Origin: Vespa crabro
Lineage: Eukaryota; Arthropoda; Insecta; Hymenoptera; Vespidae
Reading direction: 5' to 3'
Assembly (NCBI RefSeq): GCF_910589235.1
Contig: NC_060962.1
Span: 5,481,732 to 5,545,731, forward strand
Length of the DNA: 64,000 nucleotides
The translations under genes and the position numbers were made by a program. The notes below the pieces were generated by a model. It was not told where the DNA came from. It saw only the letters and a list, made by a program, of their open reading frames with translations, and made no database searches. Below are positions 36,998 to 51,262 of this stretch, in pieces (position 1 is the first letter of the stretch; each line of letters begins with the position of its first letter).

Positions 36998-39544
36998 CAT
37001 ATTATAAGAAATATTAATATAAATTAATAAAAGAAGATCCCTGATTATATATATTTGAAAAACTAAAACACAACTTTCAACATTTGGAACGACCACTCAA
37101 TCATACTATACGCACTACCGAAGACATATCTATCGACATATTTTTTTTTTACAATTGCTTTAGAAATCCTTGCAATTATATACAAATACACAAATAATGC
37201 ATGCTCCCGAATGATAAGTATTTTCTTATACAGATTAAACCTTAACTGGGGATGTGGTAATTAGCTTTTACAGAAATACAATCTGATTGGCCCCAACATT
37301 TAGATATTCATAAAATTGTTAAACATAGTTGTACAAAAATAGCATTGCCGTTTGTGTGCGATTAGCTAGAATTATGAGGCCATAGGAAATCTAAATAAAA
37401 TAAATGTAAGATTTATCAATTTAACATAAACTTCCATTTTTCAATAATAATTTTTTAAATTTGTGCATAAATATGTTTGGGCAGTGAAATCCTATTGACC
37501 TCACATCCCTGGTTAAAGTTAACCACGAATAAGCGTAGCGAGTTTGCTAAGAGATATAAAGTCTTGAATACTAATGGTCACTTAACACGAGGTAAAACTG
37601 ATAATAATATATAACGTGAAAAACAATTGCTTTCATGAAGCATTATAATATAATCGATTAAATTTATACTTTCCTAAAGTCATGATGTAAAATGATATAC
37701 AGTAGCGACACGGATAATAGTGATTTAAAGCATGCCTAGGCTTCCATATTTCAATGTCGTATCTGAGTGAATCTGCATTTCATAGTGGGCGGATGTGATA
37801 TTAGTAGAAAGAAGATATGACTCTATCTTCTATAACTTTGAAAAAAAACCCATTCTACATTCTAATGTTCTAGGAGATCTAAGGAATTCTTCTCTTATTC
37901 TTAAAGATGGAGTAAATGCAGAAAATTCCTGAATTACAAATACGTATTCATCATTTTTCAAAACGTGTTAATATCCCACACTAAATCCTTAAAGAGGATA
38001 TATTTAAACATTTCTAAACTACATATATAATATCTTTCAAAAAGTGTGCTCTTAAAGAAGAAAATTTTACTCTATTTCTAAAATCCTTGTACTAAATACC
38101 TCACAGAACAAAACAAAGCATACACATCACTATAAATCTATTACATTTTGCAAGTAATTGTACTACATCTATTATCCATAAAAGAATGATATATCTAAAA
38201 CTGTCGTTATTATCTCACAAACCCTATTTTGTTAATGTATGTAATATGCTTTATACTATATTAGGCAGCAGTGGTTAGGTCATTTAAATATCTTGTTTAT
38301 AGCATTACCAAGTACAATGTTTCAATTAAATTATTCAAGTATTCTTATAACACCAATCAGATGCTCGAGGCAGTTTTAAGATCACACAGACCCAACAACT
38401 GGCATCAAAGAAGCCAACACAATGTGTCGCTATTGTATATATATATTTTTCTCTTCAATGTACTATAATTACTATATTACTAATTTACTAAGATATCTCT
38501 GTTTGTTAGAAATATCATGTCGTTGTTATTATGCACACTCACGAGATTATGTTACATCTATGCACACAGATATGTGTAAATGGACGATATATGAAAAGTT
38601 TAGCATGTGTACATAAATGTTATGTGATTGTGCGTTCATCGGTGAATACTCTGTACCTAATTTGCGCATTAATCTTATATGCAACCAATGTGTCTTAAGT
38701 ATATGTACTGCAGTGAATAATGTACATAGTACAATAGTTAGCATTTTAATTATATATTAAAGACAACAAAAATGTTGCATATATCGAAACGAATCCGATT
38801 GCACCTTTACAATTATTAATCTTTTAAAGTATTGGAGAATATATAATATCGCCTAAAGTTTCGAAGGAATTGTCTACTTGACACACATCTGGGTCATATA
38901 TTTAAGGAAGGCCACATTGAACTAGTCTAAAATATTATTTCCTATTATCTAAATCAATATCGATAAAATGTAGCCTAGATTATTTATCCCATGGCGCAAC
39001 TGAGAAACAGTCAATCAATGATCATTTCAGATGCTTTCATAGGAAAAATTTTTTTGTATGAATTAAGAAATTTGATAAATTTAGAAAATAAATACATGGT
39101 CTCAGCTATGATGAATAAAGAAAATTGGCATTTTATCATTTTGCTTTCTATAGTACCATCAAATAAGCAAAGTTTACATACAATTATGTGATGTACACTC
39201 GAACCATAAATTGTGCACATCAAAATACCCCATAAACACCCTTTAGATTATAAGATTTTAAATATTGAATACATATTAGAAAACTATGGAGTTATACAAA
39301 TGACTTGTAAAAAGTTAGTAGACTTAGCTTTCACAGAAGTGAACTAATAAAAGTGGAAATATTTTCTCATTTAAGCTAACACACGTAACTCTCTCCAAGT
39401 AGCTTTTGTATGTAGTGCCATTCTAAGTTTTAAAGAGGAGATTATAGAAAACATTTCTAGAAGCCACTGAAAAATGTTTGTGAACGCCAAATACATAAAA
39501 AGCTGTTATCAACCAATGTACAAGCAAGAATTTTCATGAACTTT

Positions 39545-42500
39545 TTAATTATTATTAGAAAGGTTGCTGATTCCAAGAGTTTTCTGATTTTCAATACGCT
39601 TTATCACAAGGACTGGATCATCAGAAGTCTCAACGATTTTCTTCTCTAAATCCAAATCGCACAGCAATGTGGCTTGCATTGCATTGTACATACCGCTTCT
39701 TGCATAACGAGATGCCTTTGTCAATTCATGAACACTGTTGGCCAGAGTTAATATATCTGAAAGCAGAAAAAATAGATCACATAAATACTATTCCAAATTA
39801 ACTATCTGCATATTATTTCTTTTTGTTACAAAATGTTCTATTTTATTTTTATCAACTATATTGCTAAATTCATTTTTTAACATATTCATTATAATTTGAT
39901 CCTGCACCAATAAAAATCAAAGTTTAATATACTTCAAAATTTAGAAACCTGATAATAAAAAATAAAATTTGAAAAAGTTCTATTTTTCTTTGACAACAAA
40001 AAAGTTTCATTATAATTTTCATAATATAGATAGAGTAATCATAGTATAGATAGAGTTTTAGATAATTTTATTTTCTTAATATAATAAAAATATAACTGTT
40101 CTTTTTAATTGATAACATTGTAGTACAATTATATATACTAAACAAATTTATAACTATCACCACTTGTTAACCAATTAAATATATATATATATATATATAT
40201 ATAAATAATTTAATATTAATAATTTTTATAAAAAAACTGTTTATTATCTTCATATTTAATAAATTATATAAATTCAATAAAGTCAATGCAAAATAAGCAA
40301 AAACTCCATCAGAACACGTCTAATTAAACGTATCTAAAGAGTTAACATGCTATACTAATAAATTCATATTTCTTGTTTAAAAATGTAGATATCAGTTTAT
40401 TCATAACTCTACTTGTATATATTAAAAAGAAAAACAAAAAATCTTTTTTTCTGATAACATGCTATGGAATTTTGTGCAATGAGATACACAGTAATACCTG
40501 AAAATAAACACTTTGGACATTAAACCAATGATGTTTTAATAATATTCCACCCAATGATTTTTTATTATTAGTATATTATATTATTATATCGAAGACTTAC
40601 TTCACATTTTGTTTAAATTTAAGGAGCAACAATTTCATACAACAAATTCTTATTCTTTACTATAAGAATATATTAAAAAAAAAGATATGTTGTCCAAAAA
40701 AAACAATTAATTTAACAATATATATATATATATGTATTATACATTATATATTATATGCTATACATATATATATTGTAAACATAATATGAGGAAGATCTTT
40801 GGTGACTTCTGGTTTAGGCAAATATATTTTTATTGCAACATGTATTACTAGAAGATACTATTAACAAACTACTACTACATGGTAGAGCTGATGCATCTTT
40901 TATAAGAATCATATAAATATTATAGTACAATCATGACAAGTACAAGTATATTCTAAAGAATAAACTTTAAATAAAAGTGTATGTGATTTCTAATGCAATG
41001 TTGCAAATACTTCTCTTTTATATAAAAGTACTATATCTACTACTAATTTATTTATACATATAAAGATATTCTCATTCAAACTATGTCAAATAAAATTTAA
41101 TTTAATATCTCAGGCTGTTCTTTGGATCTAATTTATGAAACTCTTACTAAAAAAATCTATTTAAAAGCACCCCAATCTTATTGAGATTTACAAGGGTCAT
41201 GGTCTCAATATAGAATGTGTGATAAAAAGCAATTACTTAACAGGACACATATGTATCATCATCAATAACATACTTTGAATACAGACAGGATTAAAAAAAA
41301 AAAATCAAAATAATTAAAATAAAAAAAAATATATGCCACTCACATAACCGTTGTGTCTGTGATCATCCGTATTATGTTTTTTGCTACACGGATCCGGGTA
41401 GCACTTGAATATTGATAGAACCATAACAATATCGAGTTACACCAATAGACACATGAGCGAGCTCCTTAGCGAAAGCAATGCTGTGCAATAATTCGTGTAT
41501 TATATAACACAATATCATGGACAAAATTAATAAAAAGGTAACTTACCATTATCATTATACACGAGAATGCAATGAGGATTTTCTTTTTGACGTTTGGTAG
41601 CATTTGCGATCTCCTGCTTTCGACAGTCTTGAACGAATTTAATTGCTTCTAGCCAATACTGCATTGCCTTGTGTATACGTTGATTCATTGAACTTCCACG
41701 CAAGCACTCCATCTGATAGACAAAATCAGTGCAATTATGCATTATTCACAAATAATTTTTTTTTCTTTTTTTTTTAATTTTAATTAATATTAAGAAAATA
41801 TAAAACAATATTAACAATTTTTGCAATATAACAAAATCTTTAAAATGTGCATTTATATAATTAAATATAATCATTTAGATGTACAAGTTTTCATTAAAAA
41901 TTTCTCTAAACTATATAAATTATACTATTAAAATGAAATATATATATAAAATAAAATAATGATCTTGTAATTTAATACGTGTAACAAAAGTTAATATAAT
42001 TGTAGTATTTACTTTTGCTATTAATGTGATCACCCGGGCATGTTCTCGTAGGTAATCAATAATTAATCGATCTACTCTTGATGGATTTCCTTGAAGCCGT
42101 GGAATAGGTATATTATTTGCACTGGTTACTCTTTTTCCAGGGAACTGTGCAGCTAATCCAGCCTCACATTTCTTCCTTTCTTTTTCTAATTGTTTAAATT
42201 GTTCATAAGTTTGTTCTAATCTAAGATGCAATATACTTGATGGACCTGTGCGTCTTGCTATAGTATTACTGCCTTTAATATTGAGTCCTCCACCGTATAA
42301 CATTGAGTAAATAGGTGGAATAGGAAGCGGAACAGGAACTGGCATCATTGGAGAGAATAATCCAGGTCTTCCAGCAGTCATGTTTGGTATTAAAGTTGAA
42401 TTAAACATTATATCAGGTGGTGGAATACTAGATATATTTTGAACACTTGGCATTTGATGTTGTTTTATGACATAATTGAAAACATCTCTTCCAAGAGCAG

Positions 42501-43971
42501 ATTCATTAATCTTATTGGTCAAACGATTTCTTGATGTAAAAGCTGCTTTATCAGATGAACCACAGGATTGCATTTTATATGCAGGATTAGTATGAGATTG
42601 CTTTAAATCCTTGTGATACGGCGTAAAGTTTTGCGAAAGTGTTTTCAAGTTCTCCACATTCTTTGTAACATTATGTTGATAATTATGATAATCATATTTA
42701 ACTATTGCCTCATTTTCATCTCGCGGGCTTATATTTTTTGGAAAACCGATAGAGGAGTACATTTTTGTTTCAATAGTCTTTGGCTTAGTATTTATAATCT
42801 TTAATAAATTATTATCAGTTCTATGATCATAATTGCTATTAATGCAAATATTCTCATTTGTGTCTAAATCATTAATAGATGGCACAGCACATTCATTAGT
42901 ACAAGGAAAACAGTCAATTGGATGCTTATGGTTTTGGTCCACAGATCGATCTATTTGATAATTAGATGTTTGCTGATGTAATAAGCAAACTTGTTCATTA
43001 TTCATAGTAACATTTCCAGTACTTAATCTAATAGGTTCGTATAAATCTTTGTACTCTGCAATACCATTGTGTTGAGTATTATTTCCAAAACAATTCTGCA
43101 GAGTTATATCACTAGAAGTGAAATGCTGCAGTGAAGAACTTGTTCCAAAAGAAGCATCTGTACTAAGATTTATCATTGTTGAGTTTGGTCTATAAGTTTG
43201 ATTATTTCCAGTCATATTGTACAAATCATGAGTCGCAACTGTAGGATTATCATGTAAATTTAAAGGTGCACTTGATCTAAAGCTATTATAATATACTGCT
43301 TCATTCATAACAGTCAAATTTGGTGATTCTGAGGCTAAATTTAAAGCATCATTAAAATTTAAATCTGAATCAATGGATGTTCGAATCCGTTGATAATTTG
43401 TGAGAGTATCTTGTGTAGTTACTGGAGTCATTAAAGTTTCTGGCCAACTAGAAGACTGTTTTGAATAATTTATTTCATCTGCTGTTGTCAATAAAGTGTT
43501 ACAAACTGGTGGATTAGTTATACTACAGCAACTTTCATTGGTAGAGTGTGCAGCATACTGATGAGAATTACTATTATATCCACTTCTAATCATTCCACTA
43601 CTATATAAATTTCCTTGATCTGCTGATATAACAGGTTGTTCCATACATCCATTCAGACTTAATGTTCTTAACTCTTGACAAAGATTACTAGAATTTTGAT
43701 CAATTATATTTGAATTACAACTATTGTTCATCAATTTGTTCAGTGGATAATGATCATTACAATCAATTGCATCATTTTGGGGAATTTTTAAATTATCCTC
43801 CATTCTATCGGCGTTGCAAAAATGAGGTAATGATAAAAACGGAAAATTGCTATTATAACTATTGTTATAAGTATGATCAACGATAGTAGAGTCATCATCA
43901 AGAATTTTGGAAACTAAATCATTGACCATGGAATTGTTTAGATCTTGATTGTCCTCATCTTCCAAATTCAT
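39545..43971 (-). CDS. MEIOC: MEIOC-like meiosis-specific coiled-coil protein
   Basis: Three exons, 43971-42013, 41712-41547 and 39756-39545, in phase, 778 aa. The first 570 residues are Asn/Ser-rich, probably disordered and poorly conserved, in one 1.96 kb exon. The C-terminal domain (from about residue 575) matches vertebrate MEIOC closely: YEQFKQLEKERKK, FPGKRV with NNIPIPRLQGNPSRVDRLI, an amphipathic helix HARVITLIAKMECL, then QYWLEAIKFVQDCRKQEI and ASRYARSGMYNAMQATL. In mammals MEIOC binds the RNA helicase YTHDC2 and lets germ cells leave mitosis and progress through meiotic prophase by destabilising mitotic transcripts. An acceptor lies directly before the ATG at 43971, so a further 5' exon exists (candidate 45065-45051). 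Intron 2 (39757-41546) holds AT-rich sequence only. Convergent with Osiris, divergent from CkIIalpha. Confidence 0.88.
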
Positions 43972-45050
43972 CTAAAAAACAGATGATGAAGATTTTAAAT
44001 CATCAATATCTACAAAACAATAGAGATTTCAAAAGAATAATGTACTATAAGTAATAATGATAAGTAATATAAATTTAATTAATTTAATATTATGCTCTGT
44101 TATAAATTAAAAATAACGCATGTATATGAATCTATATAAAACAAGTTTTAAAAGAAAAACTATTGTCTGTATTATATAAATGATTAAAATATAATATTTA
44201 ACATTAGAATGTTATTAAGAAAATAATATATTGAATATATAGTATAATAAATGTATGCCATATTAAAAGATATACTCCAAACTCGACATTCGATAAGAAC
44301 GTAATATAAATTCACTTCAATGATTAAGTATATGATATAAAATTTAAATAAATGTGTAAAGGTATTAAATAGGAAAAATATTAAATATTATAATTAACCA
44401 TAAGAGTATCTTTAGAATAAATCTTCATTAAAGTTATTCAATAAATTAAATATTTCCCTTTATAAATGACCATTTGAGATCAATCATTATTTGATTTTGA
44501 ATATAAATTGTAATAAAATTCGATAAATGAATTTATTGAAATAATTACTGAATTTTTTAATAACTAAACAAAAAATTTAAAAATAATTAAAAATTCGCAC
44601 ATACATTATTTACACAATCTAAATAACTTAAATCATATGTTTCTTTAACTATATTGCTCTAACAGAAGCAAACGGTGCATTGTCTATCCCAAATAATTTT
44701 CAAATTTTAAACGATCGAAACTTTCTCATGTAACAAAGGGCATCGATATATCATTTCACAAAGGTAAACTTTTATTTATTTGATTGAAATTCATTTTAAT
44801 AAAAGCAATCGTTCATCGAGCAATACTCTTTTCGAAAAGAAATAAATCCAATAAAAATAGATTTTTTTAATTGTCATTTGTCATTTTATACAGCTCCAAA
44901 GCATCTTGATCGAAATAATTTTTTTTCACTGTACGAACAATACAAAATCAAACTTCACTTTTCTGTCTCGACTAAAGTGAACTTGAAAAAATGTTTTACC
45001 TTGTCAACACTGAAACAATTGTTGCTAATAATCGTAGCTACATCGTGCAC

Positions 45051-45065
45051 CTCGGATAGAGCCAT
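45051..45065 (-). CDS. Possible first coding exon of MEIOC (five codons)
   Basis: ATG at 45065 followed by four codons (Ala-Leu-Ser-Glu) and a GT donor at 45050-45049. Phase 0 fits the acceptor just before 43971, which would add five residues (protein 783 aa). The donor is weak (GTGCAC) and so short an exon cannot be proven by eye. Confidence 0.3.
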
Positions 45066-45548
45066 TTGTTAAAAAAACACTGTGATGATCACCTCCTCTG
45101 CGCGTCATTACCCTTTCACTCATGCGGCTTCTGCCTGCCTATTGTATACGTTCTGAAAACACAATTTAATTCGCATTTCGAGTCACATCAAAAAGACGCT
45201 TACATTCAGCATTGCAGGCTCGTATACATGGATTATACCGCGAACTTCTTCGTCTAACGTACGTTTTTATATAACGGTCCTCTTTTGTCCAATGATAACG
45301 TTCGTATTCTAGGGAAATTCTATGATCGCATAAAGGACAAGAAAATTTCTGGAAAAAAAATAGCGCGCGAAAAAGGAGACAAAGTGCATCCAAAAAAAAA
45401 AAAACGAAGAAAACGAGCACAAAAAGAATGTTTTTAGAACGATAACTCAAAATCACTTTACTATATTAAAAATATGTATATATGCGTATAACAGTATAAA
45501 GAATATAAAGCGGATTGTTAAAATTTGTCAAGAATAAAAAATTATTTG

Positions 45549-45606
<58 letters not shown>

Positions 45607-46162
45607 AAAAGTATATGTACATATTTATATGGTACATAATTTATAAATAAAATATCAATTTTTTCTCATATTTATGTTAACAAATAATTCTATTATAATA
45701 GAAATATATTTCGTGAAGTTACGTAATATATTTAATTTTATTAACTTTTCCAAATAATTTCAAATTCAAGTTTTATGTTGATTCGATAAAAATTAAGTTA
45801 AAATAATGTGGTTGGTATGATCACATGATACGATCTAATGTATTCGTTTTAAAAAATATCGATCAATCGCTGAAATTTAAATCATTAACATTTATATTAT
45901 AACTATTTTAATTTTGTTATGCTTAGTACTTATAAAAGTATAATATATTTATTATTGAAACTTCATTTGTTAAAACATAGTATTGCTTCTCCAATGTTAT
46001 AAGTTTCGAAAAAATGATATATATAGTTCAATATTTATAAACGTTATATATATAATTACAACAAAAAATTTTTTTCTTACGTAATACAACATTAATATTT
46101 TCAAAATTAATTATATCAGTCATAAGTACACGTATTAACAGGAAAAATATAAAGTTAATTCG
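45066..46162. promoter_or_regulatory. Divergent promoter region, MEIOC / CkIIalpha
   Basis: AT-rich spacer between divergent genes. It includes a 53-base uninterrupted A tract (45552-45604) and no recognisable coding exon. Confidence 0.4.
45552..45604. repeat. Poly-A tract of 53 bases
   Basis: Uninterrupted run of A. No retrocopy or retroelement body was seen upstream, so it is listed as a simple homopolymer. Confidence 0.9.
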
Positions 46163-49100
46163 TTGGTAGCATTGAAAATAAAATTGGAGTCGTTTTCTAT
46201 CTATGCTTCAGAAGTTTGTGGTTGGGTGCCGGCTGCCATCTTGGACCTCGCTCGTTTGAGAAGCCGGCCGCCCGTAAAAATCTCGAGTTTGTCAAGCTCG
46301 CGCGGCCTCAGGAATCCTATACGCAACTTTCTTAGTATTGCAACAAATTTGGAATCCTATTGCAGTCAAAACAGTCAAAATTTGGACACGGAATGCTTTA
46401 GGTGAGCTCGAAATAAGCTAACATCGGTTGTCCTACCGCGATGGCGTGTGATTTTCTTCGTACATGTGTGTTCGTGTCTTATGCGTGTGCATGCCTCTAC
46501 TCCATGCGCCGATAATAGAATATTTTTACATTTAAATTATAATCCAAGAAAAATATCCATCAGTGCTTCTTTACTTACATATATATTTTTTCATATTATT
46601 TACTTCAAATTATCTTAATAAAAAGAAATTTTTTAATACAGAAACTGTAATAAGTATATCAACCAAATATAAGGCTTATATACCTTACAATCAATAAGTA
46701 TCTACATGTATTCTACTTTGACTACTAGATACTCTGTCTGTTGCATTTCTGTAAATCAAATTTATTTTACTTCTTATAAATATATTTTCTTGTCCCAATA
46801 AGATACTCTGTTGTACCTAATCATATATATTTTTAATCATGAACATAAAGTTAAGTCCGCTATATTTAAAGTTATTCGTGAAAATACTACAGATTCTTAT
46901 ATTAATCTTATACCATTTAAATATATACTATATGCTGTTAATTAAATTCTATGATTATTAATTGATCAATATATTACTTTGTTACACATTTTGTGTTTTG
47001 TATTGACTTAAATATTATAATATACAGTAGATCATTTAAAATTGTATATATCGTATATACATTTAACATATGTGTATATAAATAACATAGATACTAATAG
47101 AGTAGTTTGGCTATATTTAATAAACTTAACTATATATAACTTCAGCAATAATTACTTGATTATAATATTTTAGATAAAATATAATAATCACGCACATTGC
47201 ATACATTGACTTATTTGTAATTTTTCAATTCTGTATCAATATTTATATAAGTTGATAACTAGACTTTGTTTTGATATAGATGTTTCAGAATATTTTGATA
47301 TTGCATTTTCAAGATTACTCAAAGAAATACATTTTTAAATTATTTGTATCGATAATAATGATTTATTTATGTTCTCTTATATTATGTTCTTTTAACAAAG
47401 TAATGAGTATATCAAATTAATATATGTTTTTATGAAAAGTAATATATTTTATACGTAAAATGTTCTGTTTATTATTAATGATCTGAAACTTATAAAAATT
47501 ATTTTATATTTATTTAAATATAAAGTTAAAATGAAAATTCTTATTTTTTATTACGGAAATAATAAATGTTATTTAAAATAAATGTACGAGAAACACTGTT
47601 TACTTTATTTTTATATTCAATTGTTAGGAACTTGCTGTGTGTATCTGTAGAATATATATTAAATTAGATCATACTAAGCTATAATTAATTATCTCATAAA
47701 ACATTATTCCCTTATAATTTTATATAATATTTTTATTTGTATAATGAATTTATTTATTTATTCATTATTTAGGTTTACTTTTGTCAGCACGTGTTTGTGG
47801 GTGGGCAAGTGGAAAATTGAGATCAATTAGTAACGATAAGAATTTGGTAGTTGGCCGAGACAGTGCGGCTGTCAGTACACCAAATAAAAACACACATATA
47901 ATTGAGAAAATGGCACTACCAAGCAGAGCAAGAGTTTATGCAGACGTGAATTCACACAAATCTAGGGATTATTGGGATTATGAATCGTATGTTGTTGATT
48001 GGGGGTAAGTTAATAAAAACTACTTTATATTCATACTTTTTAACCAATAATCATACTTTTGAATAATAATCAGATGTAATAAATATAACTAAGAAGAAAA
48101 GTTAATACAATATATTGCATTTATATTTTCTTTTCTTTCTACAGACAGCAAGATGATTATCAGTTAGTAAGAAAACTTGGCAGAGGAAAGTATAGTGAAG
48201 TATTTGAAGCCATAAATGTAACGACCACTGAAAAATGTGTTGTAAAGATCTTGAAGGTATTATAGATAATGCACTATATTTCTTACAATAATATCAATTA
48301 ATATTAATATTAATATTAATGTTATATAATATCATTAATATTTTTCTTTTTACCGTTGTAGCCTGTAAAAAAGAAGAAAATAAAAAGGGAAATTAAAATC
48401 TTAGAAAATCTTAAAGGCGGGACCAACATAATTACACTCCAAGCAGTTGTTAAAGATCCAGTATCAAGGACACCAGCACTAATTTTTGAACATGTCAACA
48501 ACACAGATTTCAAGCAATTATACCAGACTCTAACAGACTACGACATAAGATACTACCTCTACGAACTATTAAAAGTGCGTGTATAGTTAATTGCAATGGA
48601 ACCAAATATCAATCCATGATGAACCTTCGAGATTATTGTTTTGATAGATGTAGGTGTATATGTAGGTTCAAGAAAGAGCTCGACAAATATTTATTTCATA
48701 TCAACTTATTTACAATTTCCATTTTTAAAGATATGAATCTACAAGTATTAAATTTAAAGAAATATCCTGTCAGTATGTATCAAGAAAAAAGAATTGATTG
48801 TTTTAGTTTCAGTGCTCAGTTTTTAGTCCTTAAATTATGTAAAATATTTTAGTTGCTGATTAAATTAAGTAATGTTATTATATTAAGTTATTTATTAAAT
48901 ATTTCTTATCTTAAATGTAGATAAATAGTCAAATTTATTGTTTGAAGTATAAATATTATATGAATCTAAGTTAGAAAGTAAATTACTTACGAAATATTTT
49001 CTATAGTCAGAACAACTTTATTTTTTAGTTAGTTATTCTGTTGATATGTACAAATTGTCATTTTAATTATTTATTTGTAATATTTAAAATGTCTCTTGTG

Positions 49101-51262
49101 ATAGTTCAGTTAAACATAATATGATAAGTATTTTTAAAATGTAAAAATACCATGTTTAACTATTTAATAATATTTCGGAATATTGTGATTCTATATAGGC
49201 ACTGGACTATTGTCACAGCATGGGTATAATGCACAGAGATGTAAAGCCGCACAATGTCATGATAGACCATGAAAACCGAAAGTTGCGGTTAATTGATTGG
49301 GGCCTAGCAGAATTTTATCATCCTGGGCAAGAGTACAACGTTCGAGTAGCTTCACGCTATTTTAAAGGCCCAGAACTACTTGTAGATTATCAGGTGTGTT
49401 TTATATACATATATATATATATATATTACTATAATTAATAATAATTTTATGATATAATGTTTTATAACAGATAATAATTTTCTTTAGAATTACTTTAAAT
49501 TTATGTTCTTTTTATTGTTCTATTATATATTTTTATATTAATTTTTTATATTACACTACATGCATATATTTGATAATATAATTAATATTACGAAATAATA
49601 ATTTGGATTAAGTATGAATACATAAGGTAATATATATAAAAGGTGTGCAATATTTTTTTTCTAGATGTATGACTATTCCCTAGATATGTGGTCGTTGGGC
49701 TGTATGCTTGCGAGTATGATTTTTAGAAAAGAACCATTCTTTCATGGACATGACAATTACGACCAACTAGTTAGAATTGCAAAAGTTCTTGGAACCGAAG
49801 AACTATTGGAATATCTTGATAAATATCATATCGAATTAGATCCTCGTTTTAATGACATATTAGGAAGGCACTCGCGTAAGCGTTGGGAACGTTTCGTGCA
49901 CTCAGAAAATCAACATTTAGTTTCGCCCGAAAGTCTTGATTTTCTTGACAAACTTTTGCGTTATGACCATTTTGAAAGACTCACAGCACGTGAAGCTATG
50001 GACCATCCTTACTTTTGTAAGTAAATTAGACAAGAAAAAAAAAATTATGAAAAATATGATATAATGTATATCTTAATTTAATAATACTTCATTGCAATTT
50101 AATTCGTATATCTTCTTGAGATTATCAAAATGAAATGTGTATATTTTGATTTATAGATCCCATAGTAAAAGAACAGGGTCGATTAAATATGGTATCATCA
50201 TCACCTACTCCCATGGCAGGCTCATTGCCTGTAGGTGAGTAGCAACCCAGGTAAATGTCGAATTAAAATTATTTTTATTTATTAAGAAATTAAAATCTTT
50301 TATATATCTTATTGATATCTTATATATATTTATATTTATTATTATAATTATTATAACAATAATAAATATAGATATATAAAAGTATAAAATTTATATATAT
50401 TTATTATAAATTGTATAATATATATATATATAAATATAAATTGTACGACATCTCTTTATCATTGTATTAATATGATCTTGTAACATTAATAGTAATATTT
50501 CTGAATATTGCGTAACTATTTCCAGGTGGAAAATTGTAGACACCATTCTATCTGTATTATATGATGAAAACAAAATGTGTATATGAATAGTAAAAGAAGT
50601 TATGGGAATACCAATATTAACAATTTAGAGGAATGTTGGAATATATAGGAATACAATATAGTTGTTATACTTCATCTTATTTTAAGAATATAATGTTTAA
50701 AGATAAAAGTGCTTACTCTTTGAGAAATAATTGTAATAAAATGTAAATTTACTCTATTACATATAGATTTAAGTACGACATTCCTAAAAATCTTGTTGTT
50801 ATTAGTATTCCTATGTTAATAACACTCATAAAAAATGATATATGCAATGTCAAAACTTTATCACAATTTTGCATGTACTGATATCTTGTATTAATTACTT
50901 TGTTATATATAAGATCTCATTTTAATTCATTTGTATATATAAATATGTGAATTATATTTATATATACATACATATATATATATATGTATGTATATATATA
51001 TATATATATGATGTATGTATGTATGTATGTAGTCAATTTCTCGTTTTCGTTAATACCTATAAAAATCCTGTTATCTCTTTCATTCGTAAAATAATTAATG
51101 GATCACTATTCGAATCAATTTTTTAATTAGAAGGTCGTTACAGATGACCGTAGCATGACTGTGAACAGCTTACCAGTTCATGGAACAAACGGATTGGGAA
51201 GTATGGACGGAGTTACAAGTGGGGTTCTGATGCCCTTGGAAGAACTGCGTCCACTTTTATAA
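46163..51262 (+). CDS. CkIIalpha: Casein kinase II catalytic subunit alpha
   Basis: The span starts in a GC-rich 5' UTR exon ending at the donor after 46401; exon 2 begins at 47773. Coding exons: 47910-48004, 48145-48256, 48362-48574, 49199-49393, 49665-50016, 50157-50234, 51144-51262; in phase, 387 aa. The protein kinase is nearly identical to insect and human CK2alpha: LGRGKYSEVFEAI (Gly loop), VVKILK (ATP-binding Lys), the CK2-specific basic patch KPVKKKKIKREIKI, HRDVKPHNVMID (catalytic loop), DWGLAEF (DWG in place of DFG) and RYFKGPELLVDYQ. CK2alpha forms a constitutive Ser/Thr kinase with CK2beta and acts in nucleus and cytoplasm. ATG 47910 was chosen because ALPSRARVYADVN matches the conserved N-terminus. 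The last two exons encode a divergent Ser/Pro tail; a stop directly after the 50234 donor would give a shorter form if that intron is retained. AATAAA at 51929-51934 is a candidate poly-A signal. Confidence 0.96.

Larger units (their letters stand above)
28134..39544. other. 11.4 kb gene-poor region between Osiris and MEIOC
   Basis: No supportable coding exon. From about 29.9 to 36.2 kb most long homopyrimidine tracts (T- and CT-rich) lie on the plus strand. Simple repeats include (AT)n at about 28212-28269, 29207-29256 and 36910-36993, (TC)n at about 31498-31558, (ATT)n at about 34640-34716 and (TGTA)n near 34890-34945. The right part (about 37.2-39.5 kb) has more uniform AT-rich composition without these tracts and may include a long MEIOC 3' UTR. 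A short GC-rich patch lies at about 35636-35690. Confidence 0.5.

Noticed and set aside
28134..39544. CRISPR array or phage-like direct repeats
   Set aside because: The repeats are eukaryotic simple-sequence arrays without spacers of constant length.
45552..45604. Poly-A tail of a processed pseudogene or retroelement
   Set aside because: No gene-like or reverse-transcriptase sequence lies next to it, and no target-site duplication was seen.
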